From assembly GCA_017452505.1 (NCBI GenBank), contig JAFTMI010000027.1, positions 1 through 64,000 on the forward strand: DNA of 64,000 nt, written 5' to 3'. Positions 1 through 8,776 of this stretch are shown in pieces. The notes beneath the pieces were generated by a model, which saw only the letters and a list, made by a program, of their open reading frames with translations, made no database searches and was not told the origin of the DNA. Numbering within the stretch: position 1 is the stretch's first letter; each line of letters begins with the position of its first letter. Position numbers and translations under genes: made by a program. The stretch comes from Oscillospiraceae bacterium. Lineage in GTDB: Bacteria; Bacillota; Clostridia; Oscillospirales; Oscillospiraceae.

Positions 1-3000
1 AGCCTCGGTGGGAGCCGTAGTAGGTGCGGTAGTAGGTGCAGTGGTAGCTGCGGTGGTAGGTGCAGTGGTAGGTGCAGAAGTGGGAGCGGTGGTAGGTATG
101 GTAGCAGGCGGGTTCACAGGGTTCACAACCTCGTTGGAGGTGTAGGGATTGCCGGCTACGATTGCCGTTGCTTCGTTCTCCACAACTGTGCCTTCTGCAT
201 TCTCGCTTACCACTACCTTGAAGGAAACGGTCATGCTGCCCCAGGCGGGAACATCATTCAGATTCCAGGTGAGCTTGCCTTCATTGTAGATGCCGCCATT
301 ATCAGCTGCCACAAAGGTCACATACCGGGAGAGGGTGTCGGTGATCTGGACATCCACAGCATTATCGGTAGCATTGGTGTAGGTCAGGGTGTAGACCAGT
401 TCGTCGCCCTTATTGACCTTCTGACCGTCGATGCTGACAGTGGTGTCGGCAGGAGCGAACACATCCTTCACCAGGGGATCCTTCACAGTGTGATTGACCA
501 CTTCGTTGGTGTGGTAGGTGTTCACGCCGTCCCGGACCACAGCGGTGTTGGGGACAATACCCTGGGTTTCGTTCACCTTTACCTGGAAGGTCACGGTGAC
601 GCTTTCGCCCTTGGCCACATGCAGAATCCAGTTCAGGTGCGTACCTGCATAGGTACCGCCGTGGGAAGCAGAGCCGTCCACATAGGTGGTGTGATTGGGA
701 ATGACATCCACGATGTCGGCTACCACATTCTCACCGGTGTAGTTATGGTAGGTGATAAAGTAGGTGAGGATATCGCCTGCATTAACCTTCTGACCGTCGA
801 TGGTTTGGGTGGTGTTGCCGGGGGTGTAAACTTCCTTCCGGGTGACCTCATCAAAGTGTGCGTTGGTGAATTTCACATCGGCAGTGGCCTCTGCAGCGGG
901 GGCGGTGGCAACGCCGGTGGTCACATTGGTGATGACTGCCTTCAGCTGGCCGTCGCCGATGTCGCTGACGGTCACAATGAACTTGTGCTGGCTGCGGTCA
1001 TATACCACATTCTCTGCAGGATCTGCAGTGTCTTCCACGATCACGAAGTAATATGTGCCGGTGGTGTTGAAGATACCCTCGAAGGAGAATGCACCACTGT
1101 GTACCTGCTTGGTGTCCAACAGCTTAGCCGGGTCAATGGCGAAGGTGTTGTCAGTTGCGTAGAGCTTGAAGGTGAACAGGGTGCCTGCGGGGATCTTGCT
1201 GTCGGCATCCACAAGTTCCTTAGTGCCGTTAAAGGTGACCTTGGCATCTGCCGCTATGTAGGTGTTCTCGAACTTGATAGCGGTGTTCTCGACATTGGCA
1301 GCAGCGCTGAGAACGCCGAGGGTGTCGGTGACAGTCACTTTGACCTCTACGGGGTTCTGAACACCGTTGTAGGTAACGCCGGGCACATTGCCTGCGACTT
1401 CCTTGATGGTGTAGGTGTATTCGCCGGCCTTGTCATAGGAAATCGCTGTGAAGGCAAAGCTGCCGTCAGCCTTGTTCTTGACAGTTTCCAGAAGGGTGTT
1501 GCCCTCGTACAGCTCGAAGGAGAACTCGCCTTCCTTGGGTGCACGGCCATGGAGGACCTTGTGGCCGCCCAGGGCATACTCAGTGGGAGTGGGCTTATAG
1601 ATGTTTTGGAAGGTGACGACCTTGCTCACAGCATCCTCGAAGTAGTAGTTGGCATTTAACTTGCCGGTAGTGCTGTCGTTGGTGACTTCGATTACCAGGT
1701 CATAGATGGTGGGGTCGTAGTACATACCGTTCAGAACCTTCTTGCCGGTAGCAGCATCGTCAGTTGCGCCGGCGGGGATCACCTCGAAGATGTCGAGGGC
1801 AATTTTGCTTGCTTGGGCAAAGTGGATCTTGCCCTGATAGAGGGCTTCCGCATCCGGGTCAACGTAGGAGAAGGATACATTGCCTTTTGCATCGTTCTTG
1901 CCCACCATAACGGGGGTGGTGATGCCATCCAGGCAGATATGGAAGGTGAAGGCATCCTTTTCCAGGGCCTTGCCGGTCAGCTCCTTCTTGACGATGCCGT
2001 TCAAATCCAGGATGACATCCTCGGGATCGTAGGTGTTGGAGAACCAAAGCATACCTGCATTGCCGTCCACAACGACGGGAGAAGCCAGCTCTTTAGTTGC
2101 CGCTTCGTTGTAAGCAGCGATGGTCATGGTAGCGGTGAGCTTGCCTGCCACATCCTCTACATTCACAGTTACGAAATACTGGGCCTGGGAGTATCTCCAA
2201 CCGGGATTGTTGGTATTTTCTTCATAAACGATGTAGTAGTGGTAGCCCATCTGCTCTCTGGTGTAAACACCACTGATGCGGGCATTGCCGGCTGCATCGG
2301 AGTAAATGGTATTCAGAGGGGTCTCGGGGGCGTTGGGATCCAGCGGAGTTCCGTTGGCGTTCACCGCGATGGAGCGGAACTTGAAGCCGGCTGCGGAAAC
2401 GGTGTTGTCGCCGGACATATTGAAGATCACCTTCCGGATGTCCATGCTGATAGGAGCGGTGTCGTAGGTGTTGGTGAACTGGGTGACGTAATCCAGCGCG
2501 CTGTCGCCTACGGTGTTTGTGATCTCGGCATTGTTGCTGCCGATGACCCTAGCTTCCAGCTGGCCACCGTTGTCGGTAACCACCACATCAAAGGTGTAGA
2601 TCGTGCGGTCATAGGAAACATTGGTCACATCGCCCTTCTTCTCGATGACGCTGTAGGAATAGGTGCCCCCTTCGGCAAAGGTCTCGTTATTCAGCACGTT
2701 TTCGATGATCACAGACTTATCGCCGTATTCCTGGGCTGCGTAGTCGATCTGGGTCTGCGCAATGGGATTGGCAACGTCGTGCTTGTAAACTTCAAAGAAG
2801 AAGGAGCCGCCGTTCAAGAGGGAAGCTACGCTTGCATCAGCGAAAGTCTTGTTGACCACAACATCCAAATCTATAGTGGTTTCTGTGGGGGTGTAGTGAT
2901 TCAGAACAACTGCGGTGGCGCTGCCGGTGGAAGGAATGACCACCTGGTTGTCAGCATCGGCAGTTTCGCCGGAGTGGTTGCGGGTGCGGTAGGTCACTGC

Positions 3001-6000
3001 GAAGTTGCTGCCGGGATCTGCCTCAGTAATGGTGACGGGCGTGCCTGCCGGCAGGTCAAGGATCTCGACGGTCTGTCTTGCCTTGAGCAGGAAAGGTATC
3101 TTGCCGGCGCTATCCACGGTCACTTCATAAGGATCGATATAGGCGCTGTTCTTCACGGTGAATTTCTTGCCGATAAGGGCAGAGCCTACACGGACAGTGA
3201 TATCAAATTTCTTGTCCAACACACTGGCGGGGACATTGTGGTCGCTGGTGATCTCTTTTGTGATGAAGAGGTTGCCGTACTTGTTGGGGGCGTTGGTGAC
3301 AGTTGCGGGCGCAAACTGTGCAGCGCCGTTTTGCAGCACATCACTCAGCAGAGGAACGCGGACAGTGGCGGTCTTGCTCTCGATGTAGTAATCGCCCTTT
3401 ACATTCTCGCCGATGGTGCATTCCGTGCCGCCGGGGATGCCGCTGATGTAGACGGTTTCTCCTGCCTTGACATTCACGGTCAGCACATTGCCGGTGTAGG
3501 TAGCGGTTACTTCGTTGCCCTGGGCGTCCAGCACCACGGGGTCGGCGACCACACCGGCAGGAACGGTAACGGTCAGCTCATAGAGATCGTCGGGATTGCC
3601 GATGGCCTCGGTGACAGCCTTGGTCAGAGCAATACCGGTGTCGATATTCAGCGTGATACGGCCGTTGTTGCCCAGCCATACGACCACGTCGTTGCCGTGG
3701 TGCGCGGAGGCATTTTCGTGGGTATACACGGGGGCATAGCGGTCAATGGCGGTGTCGGTGAGATTGTTGCCCTTGGCAACGGTCATATTGTGCAGACGGC
3801 TGGTACGCAGAGAGCCAATGCCCAAAACTGCGTAAAGCTCTGCATCGGGGTTCGCCTGCTTATAGGCGGCGATGGTGCTTTCTACCTGATTTTCAGGGAT
3901 GGCCTTGGCATCATTTAAGTATGTACGGGTGTTGTTATCAAAGAAGGCAACGGATTCCTTCAGATGGCGCCAATCGGCATATCTCAGGTAGGTGACTTCC
4001 TCGGCTGCGTTGGCGGCATCGGTAGTGCTGGGGGTGGGGTGGTAGTAGGTTACGTAGGTGTAGACGATATCGGAGGGTTGTGCGTTTTTGTACTGCTCAT
4101 AGGTCATCCAGGTCAGTTCGTATTTGGATTCATCCCAAACGATGCCGTATTCTTCGTTGGGGGTGATGGTGACATTCTGACCGGTCTTTTTGTCAGTGAT
4201 CTTGGTGAAGATACCCTGGTTTGTCTGATGGTAGTAGTATCTGTTGGCTGCGGAGGGCTGGAAGCCTACGTGGGCGTCGCCGAAGTAGACATCGCCGCCG
4301 GCATCAGCAGGATTCATCACACCGTAGCGGTTGCTGTAGAAGGAAACGGTGCCGTTCTGGTCGTCGATGTGGGAGTAGCCCTGGATCTTGGAAACATCAA
4401 CCTCGCCGTTGGGCAGCAGGATGTCGGAAGCCACACCCACGGTGTAGTACACCCGCAAAGGCGCCTGCTTCAGCTCGGTGATGGTGGCGGCGGTATCTTC
4501 GCCGATGGTTTCGGACTCTACCTTCTCCATAATAATGGGAAGGATCTCCTGATTGATCCTGATTTCCAGCTTCTGGACACCGTCTTCCACGGTCACGGAG
4601 ATGGTGATATCCTCAGCGGTATTCCAGCTTTCGTTGGTGGTGGGGTTGCTGCCGGTGCCGGCATCTACAGTGTAGGTGCCGTTGGCGTTCTTCACCACGC
4701 CGTAGGAGGAGCCAAACAGGGTGATGGCCTGGATCTCCTTGATCTCCATATGCTGACCGATGTAATCCACATAGATCAGAGGGGTATCGTCCACGCCTGT
4801 GCCGCCGGCAGTGGTGGTGGAGCTGGAGATGGGGTTGAAAGCGCCGGAAACCAGTTCCTCATAGATCTGCTGGAACACATCCTGCAGGCTGGCGCTTGCC
4901 ACGGGATAGAAGCTATCCACATAGTTGATGTTGCTCTGAATATCTGCCAAAGTAACACCGGTATACTTGTGGTCGAAGGTGAACTTGTAGTTGCCGTAAT
5001 AGTTTTCTGTTCTTTCCACGCTGCCGTTGACTTTATCCTGCAGGTTCAGCCACTGCTGATAAAGCCGGTAGGCGGTGGTGACGGAGGAGTTGCTGTTGCT
5101 GCTGTTGAAGCCATCTCTGGCAGCGCCGGGGTTGATGACAGCGTTAGCAGCGGCATCGCCATCGATATCAACGCCCACGCCGTAGATCATAGGTGCTTTG
5201 CCGTAGACATCTGCTACCTTTGCCTTTTTGTAGGCTGCAGTCAGCAGCGTTGCCATAAGGACACTGGGAGCGGTAGAGCCGGTAAAGATAGACACGGGGG
5301 TCTGGCTGTCGATGTTGTAGAAGGTGTTCTGGGCTGCGGTATTTGCTGCGCCGTCGGTCAGCACGATGGCAACGGGAGTACGGCCCTGGGTGTTCTGTGC
5401 CTTTTCCAGCATGCCCAAGCCCATATTCACACCGGCCTGCACATTGGTGCCTCTGTTGTAACCGGAGGTGTTGTTGTAAAGCAGGGTGCCGTTCTTATCG
5501 AAGGCCTGGATCGTGCCGCCCTTGTCCCGGCTGTTGTACTCGTCGAAGGCGTATTTGTTGTTCAGGACTTTCAGCTGGATGCCGTTATTGTATGTGCCGA
5601 AGGGAAGGACCTGCATGGAATTGCTGTTGTAAGCAACGATGCCGATGCGCACATCCTGCATAGACAACAGGTCTGTCAGCAGGCTGTTGGAGGCCTCAAT
5701 CAGCTTTTCCAGGCGGGTGGTATTGCCGCTGATGATATCATCCATAGAGGTGGAGTCATCCAGCACCAGGACCACATCCATGGGAGCGGAGGAGGTGACG
5801 GTCTCTTTGGAGGTCATGGTAGAGCCCAAAGCGGAGAAAATGACCTGGAAGGCCTCGTTGTCTGCCAGGGTGACCTGGAAGGAGGAGCCTGCCTCACCTC
5901 TGGTGTTGAGGAGGGCGGTGTCGCCGTTCTTATAAACGGACTTGTCGACCCACACACGGCCGGCATAGCGGTTGCCGTCGGCATCGGTGCCCATCATGGA

Positions 6001-6156
6001 TTCAAAGGTGTGGGCTGTGCCGGGGTCCACAACGGTTTCTGTTACAGTGGATTGGGCTACAGGGTCTGCCGCAGCAACCAGCGGAACATAGCTGGCGATC
6101 AGCGCTAAGCAAACCAGCAGGCTGGTAAGTCTTTTGGTAAGGGATGTCTTCTTCAT
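1..6156 (-). CDS. Giant VWA/pilin-domain surface adhesin (C-terminus outside window)
   Basis: The frame is open from the ATG at 6156 to the window edge, at least 2052 codons, so the C-terminus is missing. A strong AAGGAGG lies just upstream. Residues 1-30 form a signal peptide with basic start and hydrophobic core. A von Willebrand A domain spans about 125-435, with a MIDAS-type DDSTS near 133 and TDG near 265. About residues 950-1770 hold repeated Cna-B/FctA (Spy0128-like) pilin modules with YxYxIxE-type motifs, as in domains that form internal isopeptide bonds. Two DUF11-like repeats follow (TIDGQKVN occurs in both), then a Thr/Ala/Pro linker at the window edge. Such proteins act as cell-surface or pilus-tip adhesins; a sortase signal or anchor would lie beyond the window. 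The three long plus-strand frames across it are its antisense shadows. Confidence 0.9.
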   Translation of the reverse strand, partial: MKKTSLTKRLTSLLVCLALIASYVPLVAAADPVAQSTVTETVVDPGTAHTFESMMGTDADGNRYAGRVWVDKSVYKNGDTALLNTRGEAGSSFQVTLADNEAFQVIFSALGSTMTSKETVTSSAPMDVVLVLDDSTSMDDIISGNTTRLEKLIEASNSLLTDLLSMQDVRIGIVAYNSNSMQVLPFGTYNNGIQLKVLNNKYAFDEYNSRDKGGTIQAFDKNGTLLYNNTSGYNRGTNVQAGVNMGLGMLEKAQNTQGRTPVAIVLTDGAANTAAQNTFYNIDSQTPVSIFTGSTAPSVLMATLLTAAYKKAKVADVYGKAPMIYGVGVDIDGDAAANAVINPGAARDGFNSSNSNSSVTTAYRLYQQWLNLQDKVNGSVERTENYYGNYKFTFDHKYTGVTLADIQSNINYVDSFYPVASASLQDVFQQIYEELVSGAFNPISSSTTTAGGTGVDDTPLIYVDYIGQHMEIKEIQAITLFGSSYGVVKNANGTYTVDAGTGSNPTTNESWNTAEDITISVTVEDGVQKLEIRINQEILPIIMEKVESETIGEDTAATITELKQAPLRVYYTVGVASDILLPNGEVDVSKIQGYSHIDDQNGTVSFYSNRYGVMNPADAGGDVYFGDAHVGFQPSAANRYYYHQTNQGIFTKITDKKTGQNVTITPNEEYGIVWDESKYELTWMTYEQYKNAQPSDIVYTYVTYYHPTPSTTDAANAAEEVTYLRYADWRHLKESVAFFDNNTRTYLNDAKAIPENQVESTIAAYKQANPDAELYAVLGIGSLRTSRLHNMTVAKGNNLTDTAIDRYAPVYTHENASAHHGNDVVVWLGNNGRITLNIDTGIALTKAVTEAIGNPDDLYELTVTVPAGVVADPVVLDAQGNEVTATYTGNVLTVNVKAGETVYISGIPGGTECTIGENVKGDYYIESKTATVRVPLLSDVLQNGAAQFAPATVTNAPNKYGNLFITKEITSDHNVPASVLDKKFDITVRVGSALIGKKFTVKNSAYIDPYEVTVDSAGKIPFLLKARQTVEILDLPAGTPVTITEADPGSNFAVTYRTRNHSGETADADNQVVIPSTGSATAVVLNHYTPTETTIDLDVVVNKTFADASVASLLNGGSFFFEVYKHDVANPIAQTQIDYAAQEYGDKSVIIENVLNNETFAEGGTYSYSVIEKKGDVTNVSYDRTIYTFDVVVTDNGGQLEARVIGSNNAEITNTVGDSALDYVTQFTNTYDTAPISMDIRKVIFNMSGDNTVSAAGFKFRSIAVNANGTPLDPNAPETPLNTIYSDAAGNARISGVYTREQMGYHYYIVYEENTNNPGWRYSQAQYFVTVNVEDVAGKLTATMTIAAYNEAATKELASPVVVDGNAGMLWFSNTYDPEDVILDLNGIVKKELTGKALEKDAFTFHICLDGITTPVMVGKNDAKGNVSFSYVDPDAEALYQGKIHFAQASKIALDIFEVIPAGATDDAATGKKVLNGMYYDPTIYDLVIEVTNDSTTGKLNANYYFEDAVSKVVTFQNIYKPTPTEYALGGHKVLHGRAPKEGEFSFELYEGNTLLETVKNKADGSFAFTAISYDKAGEYTYTIKEVAGNVPGVTYNGVQNPVEVKVTVTDTLGVLSAAANVENTAIKFENTYIAADAKVTFNGTKELVDADSKIPAGTLFTFKLYATDNTFAIDPAKLLDTKQVHSGAFSFEGIFNTTGTYYFVIVEDTADPAENVVYDRSQHKFIVTVSDIGDGQLKAVITNVTTGVATAPAAEATADVKFTNAHFDEVTRKEVYTPGNTTQTIDGQKVNAGDILTYFITYHNYTGENVVADIVDVIPNHTTYVDGSASHGGTYAGTHLNWILHVAKGESVTVTFQVKVNETQGIVPNTAVVRDGVNTYHTNEVVNHTVKDPLVKDVFAPADTTVSIDGQKVNKGDELVYTLTYTNATDNAVDVQITDTLSRYVTFVAADNGGIYNEGKLTWNLNDVPAWGSMTVSFKVVVSENAEGTVVENEATAIVAGNPYTSNEVVNPVNPPATIPTTAPTSAPTTAPTTAATTAPTTAPTTAPTEA

Positions 6157-6196
6157 CTTATATATCCTCCTTGGATGATTTGGGTAGTTGGTGTCG

Positions 6197-6553
6197 TTAT
6201 TCACTCTGCATTTCCCCCGTATCTATTTTATTGTGGGGGCAGGAGCAGATTCCAAGCAATTCCTCGCAGTGTTGGTAGTAAGCACATTCTTCGCAAGTGC
6301 TGTTTGCGTCGCGTTTTCCTGTAAAGTGGGAACAGGGCGTTTGGATCGCTGTTATAAAAGGGATCCCCGCATCGGTATACTGGGGAAACTTGACGAAGTC
6401 CGGGTAAATTTCCATGGGCTCTGCGAACTTGTTATGTCTGTCGCATTCCTCATAAAATCCGTACCGTATTTCGAAGGTCTTGCCGTGTGTCTGAATGATC
6501 TTAAATAGATCTCCTTCTTTCGGCGGGATATTCGGTTGTAACTGTGTAAACAT
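6197..6553 (-). CDS. Small Cys-rich protein of unknown function
   Basis: A 118-residue protein starting at the ATG at 6553, chosen because AAGGAGG sits eight bases upstream; the same frame runs open further upstream but without a ribosome site. The C-terminal third carries clustered cysteines (PCSHF, TCEEC, QHC, CSCPH), which suggests a metal-binding or iron-sulfur-like site. No signal peptide or membrane segment is visible, so it is probably cytoplasmic. The adhesin starts only 40 bases downstream, so the two may share a transcript. I do not recognise the family and assign no function. Confidence 0.65.
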   Translation of the reverse strand: MFTQLQPNIPPKEGDLFKIIQTHGKTFEIRYGFYEECDRHNKFAEPMEIYPDFVKFPQYTDAGIPFITAIQTPCSHFTGKRDANSTCEECAYYQHCEELLGICSCPHNKIDTGEMQSE

Positions 6554-6582
6554 CTCGGTCCTCCTTAAAAAGAGAATCTGCC

Positions 6583-6609
6583 ATACTGTTATCGGCTTGA
6601 CAACAGTAT
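6583..6609. promoter_or_regulatory. Inverted repeat, possible operator of the 6553 gene
   Basis: ATACTGTT at 6583-6590 is mirrored by AACAGTAT at 6602-6609, an 8-bp perfect inverted repeat with 11 bases between. It lies 30-56 bases upstream of the start of the Cys-rich protein and the adhesin. It could be an operator or a leader hairpin. No clear -35/-10 pair is visible here. Confidence 0.35.
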
Positions 6610-6743
6610 AGCAGATCGATGCTTTCTTGGGTATTACCTTGCGGGTCAAAAAAAGTGCAAAGATTTTCCAATCCCGTATAACTTTTGGGACGGGGTTTGG
6701 ATATGGTGGCATAACTTTTTGAAGGCCGTTTGGATATATATTC

Positions 6744-6820
6744 GTAGGGGAGGGATAGCATCCCTCCCGGATGCGACGAAAAAGGATCACCTTGCGGGAG
6801 GCATACTATGCCTCCCCTAC
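6744..6820. repeat. Bipartite palindromic intergenic repeat, copy 1
   Basis: GTAGGGGAGGGAT opens and ATGCCTCCCCTAC closes the element. The first half is a palindrome around GGGATAGCATCCC, the second a palindrome around GGCATACTATGCC, with about 30 variable bases between. Further copies are at 13352, 17212, 45483, 59258 (half) and 60265. It resembles a REP/MITE-like non-coding repeat. Confidence 0.8.
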
Positions 6821-6825
6821 AAAAA

Positions 6826-8070
6826 TTACAAGATGGCGGCAAAGTCATCCCGGTCCAGACCGCTCTTTAGCTTGATGGTACGGATGGCCTGCTTCACACC
6901 GGAGATGGACATATGGAGTCTTGCGCCGATTTCTGCGTCGGAAAGCTTAAATGCGGCAAGGCGGGCAACCTCCCGCTGCTGCTTGGACAGCGTGGCAATG
7001 ACCTGACGGCCGGTGATCTGGCTGTTCAGCTTGGACCAGTTTTCCACATAGCCCTTGAACAGGCGACTTACCTCCGCCCAGGCCTCTTCATCCACAGCTT
7101 TCAGCCGCTGCTCCAGCAGGTCACCCAAGGTGCGGCAGTATTCAGCCAAGATGCCGTAGAATTTGTCCGGCAGCGCCAGGGCAAGGGCCCGGTCAATATG
7201 GCGGATGGCCTGGGAGTCATTCTTGGTAAAATGGTATGCAACTGCGCAGGTCAGCCGCAGACAAATCTCCGCAATTACCGTGTTATCCGCCATTGCCTGG
7301 GAGATCATAGGCTCGATGGTGGCAGGCAGCAGACCCATCAGCGCAAGGCCGGAAATGCCTTCCAGTTCGGCGGTTTTGGAGGCAACGCCATGGCCGGCGG
7401 CATACAAATATTTGGCATAATACACCTTGGCCGCAGGCAAGGAATCCTTGTGCAGCAGCTCAAAACAACCGATCTTAAACCAATCGGGAAAATCCTTCAC
7501 ATGATAAAGCATACTGTCAACGGCGCAGATCGTCAGGGTGATGATCTCACGCTCACGGTCATCCTTGGCGTTGGCCTCGGAGATGTGGATCTTAGCCTTG
7601 CGCCACATTTGCAGGTCGCCCCGCCAGATGGCGCACTGGGCCAGCAGCATACCGCCGGAAATCACCGCATAAAAGCCGGAATGCTTTTGCAGCAGATAGT
7701 TTGCGCTGTCATAGACCTTGTCGATCTGACCCCGGGCATAAGCAATTTCCGCAGCAAACAGGGTCTGAGCTTCGTAGTTATTGCTCAGCGCAGCGATGGC
7801 TTTTTCTGCGCAGCCGGGGGTGTGATACAGATTTGTCATACGCAGGACAGGGGTTTTCCGTGGCATGGGCATATCCGTTGTGATTTTCTCGATCCGGGCA
7901 GCCTTGGTTCTGCCGTCGGCAGGCTTGGGGGTACCCTTGGGAATCATCCAGGCTCTGCCGAAACGAGTTGCGCCGTCGATTTTTCCCTGGGCGCAGAGGG
8001 TCTGCAGCCGTCTGGGAGAGATGCCCCATTGGGCGGCAACCTCATCAATTTTCAAATAATCCATAATCAT
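6826..8070 (-). CDS. LuxR-type transcriptional regulator with N-terminal second HTH
   Basis: A 414-residue predicted DNA-binding regulator. Residues about 1-50 form an excisionase/MerR-like helix-turn-helix (IDEVAAQWGISPRRLQ). A long helical middle section (about 80-340) resembles TPR-like sensor regions. The last 65 residues are a LuxR-type HTH (LSKQQREVARL, LSDAEIGARLHMSISGVKQ). The start may be the ATG at 8070 or the in-frame ATG two codons later; AGAGGG precedes both. It has its own promoter with three copies of a 9-mer (separate entry), which suggests autoregulation. Targets are unknown; the neighbouring adhesin operon and the vanY-like gene are only guesses. Confidence 0.75.
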   Translation of the reverse strand: MIMDYLKIDEVAAQWGISPRRLQTLCAQGKIDGATRFGRAWMIPKGTPKPADGRTKAARIEKITTDMPMPRKTPVLRMTNLYHTPGCAEKAIAALSNNYEAQTLFAAEIAYARGQIDKVYDSANYLLQKHSGFYAVISGGMLLAQCAIWRGDLQMWRKAKIHISEANAKDDREREIITLTICAVDSMLYHVKDFPDWFKIGCFELLHKDSLPAAKVYYAKYLYAAGHGVASKTAELEGISGLALMGLLPATIEPMISQAMADNTVIAEICLRLTCAVAYHFTKNDSQAIRHIDRALALALPDKFYGILAEYCRTLGDLLEQRLKAVDEEAWAEVSRLFKGYVENWSKLNSQITGRQVIATLSKQQREVARLAAFKLSDAEIGARLHMSISGVKQAIRTIKLKSGLDRDDFAAIL

Positions 8071-8079
8071 AACCCTCTA

Positions 8080-8163
8080 TATTGTTCGCTTACGCGATGT
8101 TTATATTGTTCGCAATTCCGCTGTTTATAGTCTCATTATACATCGTTTTTGCGAACAATGCAA
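8080..8163 (-). promoter_or_regulatory. Promoter and triple 9-mer operator of the 8070 regulator
   Basis: On the minus strand TTGCAT (8163-8158) and TATAAT (8140-8135) are separated by 17 bases, a near-consensus SigA promoter. ATTGTTCGC occurs at 8081-8089 and 8105-8113 (24 bp apart) and, inverted, at 8151-8159 inside the promoter spacer. The arrangement fits repressor binding by the gene's own product, which is inference. Confidence 0.65.
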
Positions 8164-8172
8164 TAGGAAATT

Positions 8173-8202
8173 TGAAAAAAACCGGCAGCAAAGGCTGCCG
8201 GC
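8173..8202 (-). terminator. Intrinsic terminator after the vanY-like gene
   Basis: On the minus strand GCCGGCAGC pairs with GCTGCCGGT and is followed by a run of Ts. It lies directly beyond the stop codon at 8207 and before the regulator promoter. Confidence 0.8.
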
Positions 8203-8206
8203 ATCA

Positions 8207-8776
8207 TTATTTATTAGCCCAATACTCCTCAAAGCAGATTCCCTTGTCGGTGATTTCCTGGGCAAGGGCGGGGTCGTCGATGTAGCGGAAGTGCCAGGGC
8301 TCATAGCTGATTTTGGTGATGGGTTCCTTGACAGCGGGGTAACGAAGAATAAAGCCGTACTTGGGCATCTTCTTGTGGACGACCTGGTACATATCTTCGT
8401 AGGAAAATAGGTCGGCATTGATGTGGGAAACCTTTCCGTCCAGCATAAAGCCCACATCCAGGGCAAAACCGGTGTGATGCTCGGAGCAGCCGGGAATGGC
8501 CACATACTTCCGGGTGTATTCCTCGCCCTTGGTCTCCATGGTCCGGGCCCAGGTCCGTTCCTGCCGGGCAACATCTCTGTAAACGGACAAAAGCTCGATC
8601 TGCAGGCCGTCATTTTCCATCAGATCCTCCCGCAAAGCCAGAAATGCCTTATAGGCCTTTTCTTCCACCTGATAGGCTTCGCCCACGGCGTTTTCCACCT
8701 TCAGCAAGGTGATGGTGTCTTCAAAACCCTCCGGCAGCCGGTGGGTGTGGTTCAGCAAAATCAAATAATCAGGCAT
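8207..8776 (-). CDS. VanY-like D-alanyl-D-alanine carboxypeptidase (M15B)
   Basis: A 189-residue protein. The motif SEHHTGFALDVG (about residues 98-109) matches the zinc-binding SxHxxGxAxD signature of peptidase family M15B (VanY/DacY), and a downstream EPWHFRY supplies the second catalytic/zinc histidine. These enzymes trim the terminal D-Ala of peptidoglycan stem peptides. No signal peptide or membrane anchor is visible at the N-terminus (MPDYLILL), which is unusual for an extracytoplasmic enzyme; a cytoplasmic role as in VanXY-type enzymes is possible. TAAGGAGG precedes the ATG. It overlaps the end of rlmD by 8 bp, so the two are likely co-transcribed. No vancomycin-resistance ligase is nearby. 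Confidence 0.8.
   Translation of the reverse strand: MPDYLILLNHTHRLPEGFEDTITLLKVENAVGEAYQVEEKAYKAFLALREDLMENDGLQIELLSVYRDVARQERTWARTMETKGEEYTRKYVAIPGCSEHHTGFALDVGFMLDGKVSHINADLFSYEDMYQVVHKKMPKYGFILRYPAVKEPITKISYEPWHFRYIDDPALAQEITDKGICFEEYWANK

Noticed and set aside
490-6108. Three long plus-strand open frames (490-1659, 1813-3918, 3964-6108) that could be read as Gly/Val-rich proteins
   Set aside because: They are exact antisense of the adhesin, show the low-complexity composition of a reversed frame, and have no ribosome sites or domains. The minus frame has a signal peptide and recognised domains.
8207-8776. A vancomycin-resistance cluster around the VanY-like gene
   Set aside because: No VanA/B/C ligase, VanH, VanX or VanRS genes are nearby; the neighbours are housekeeping genes.
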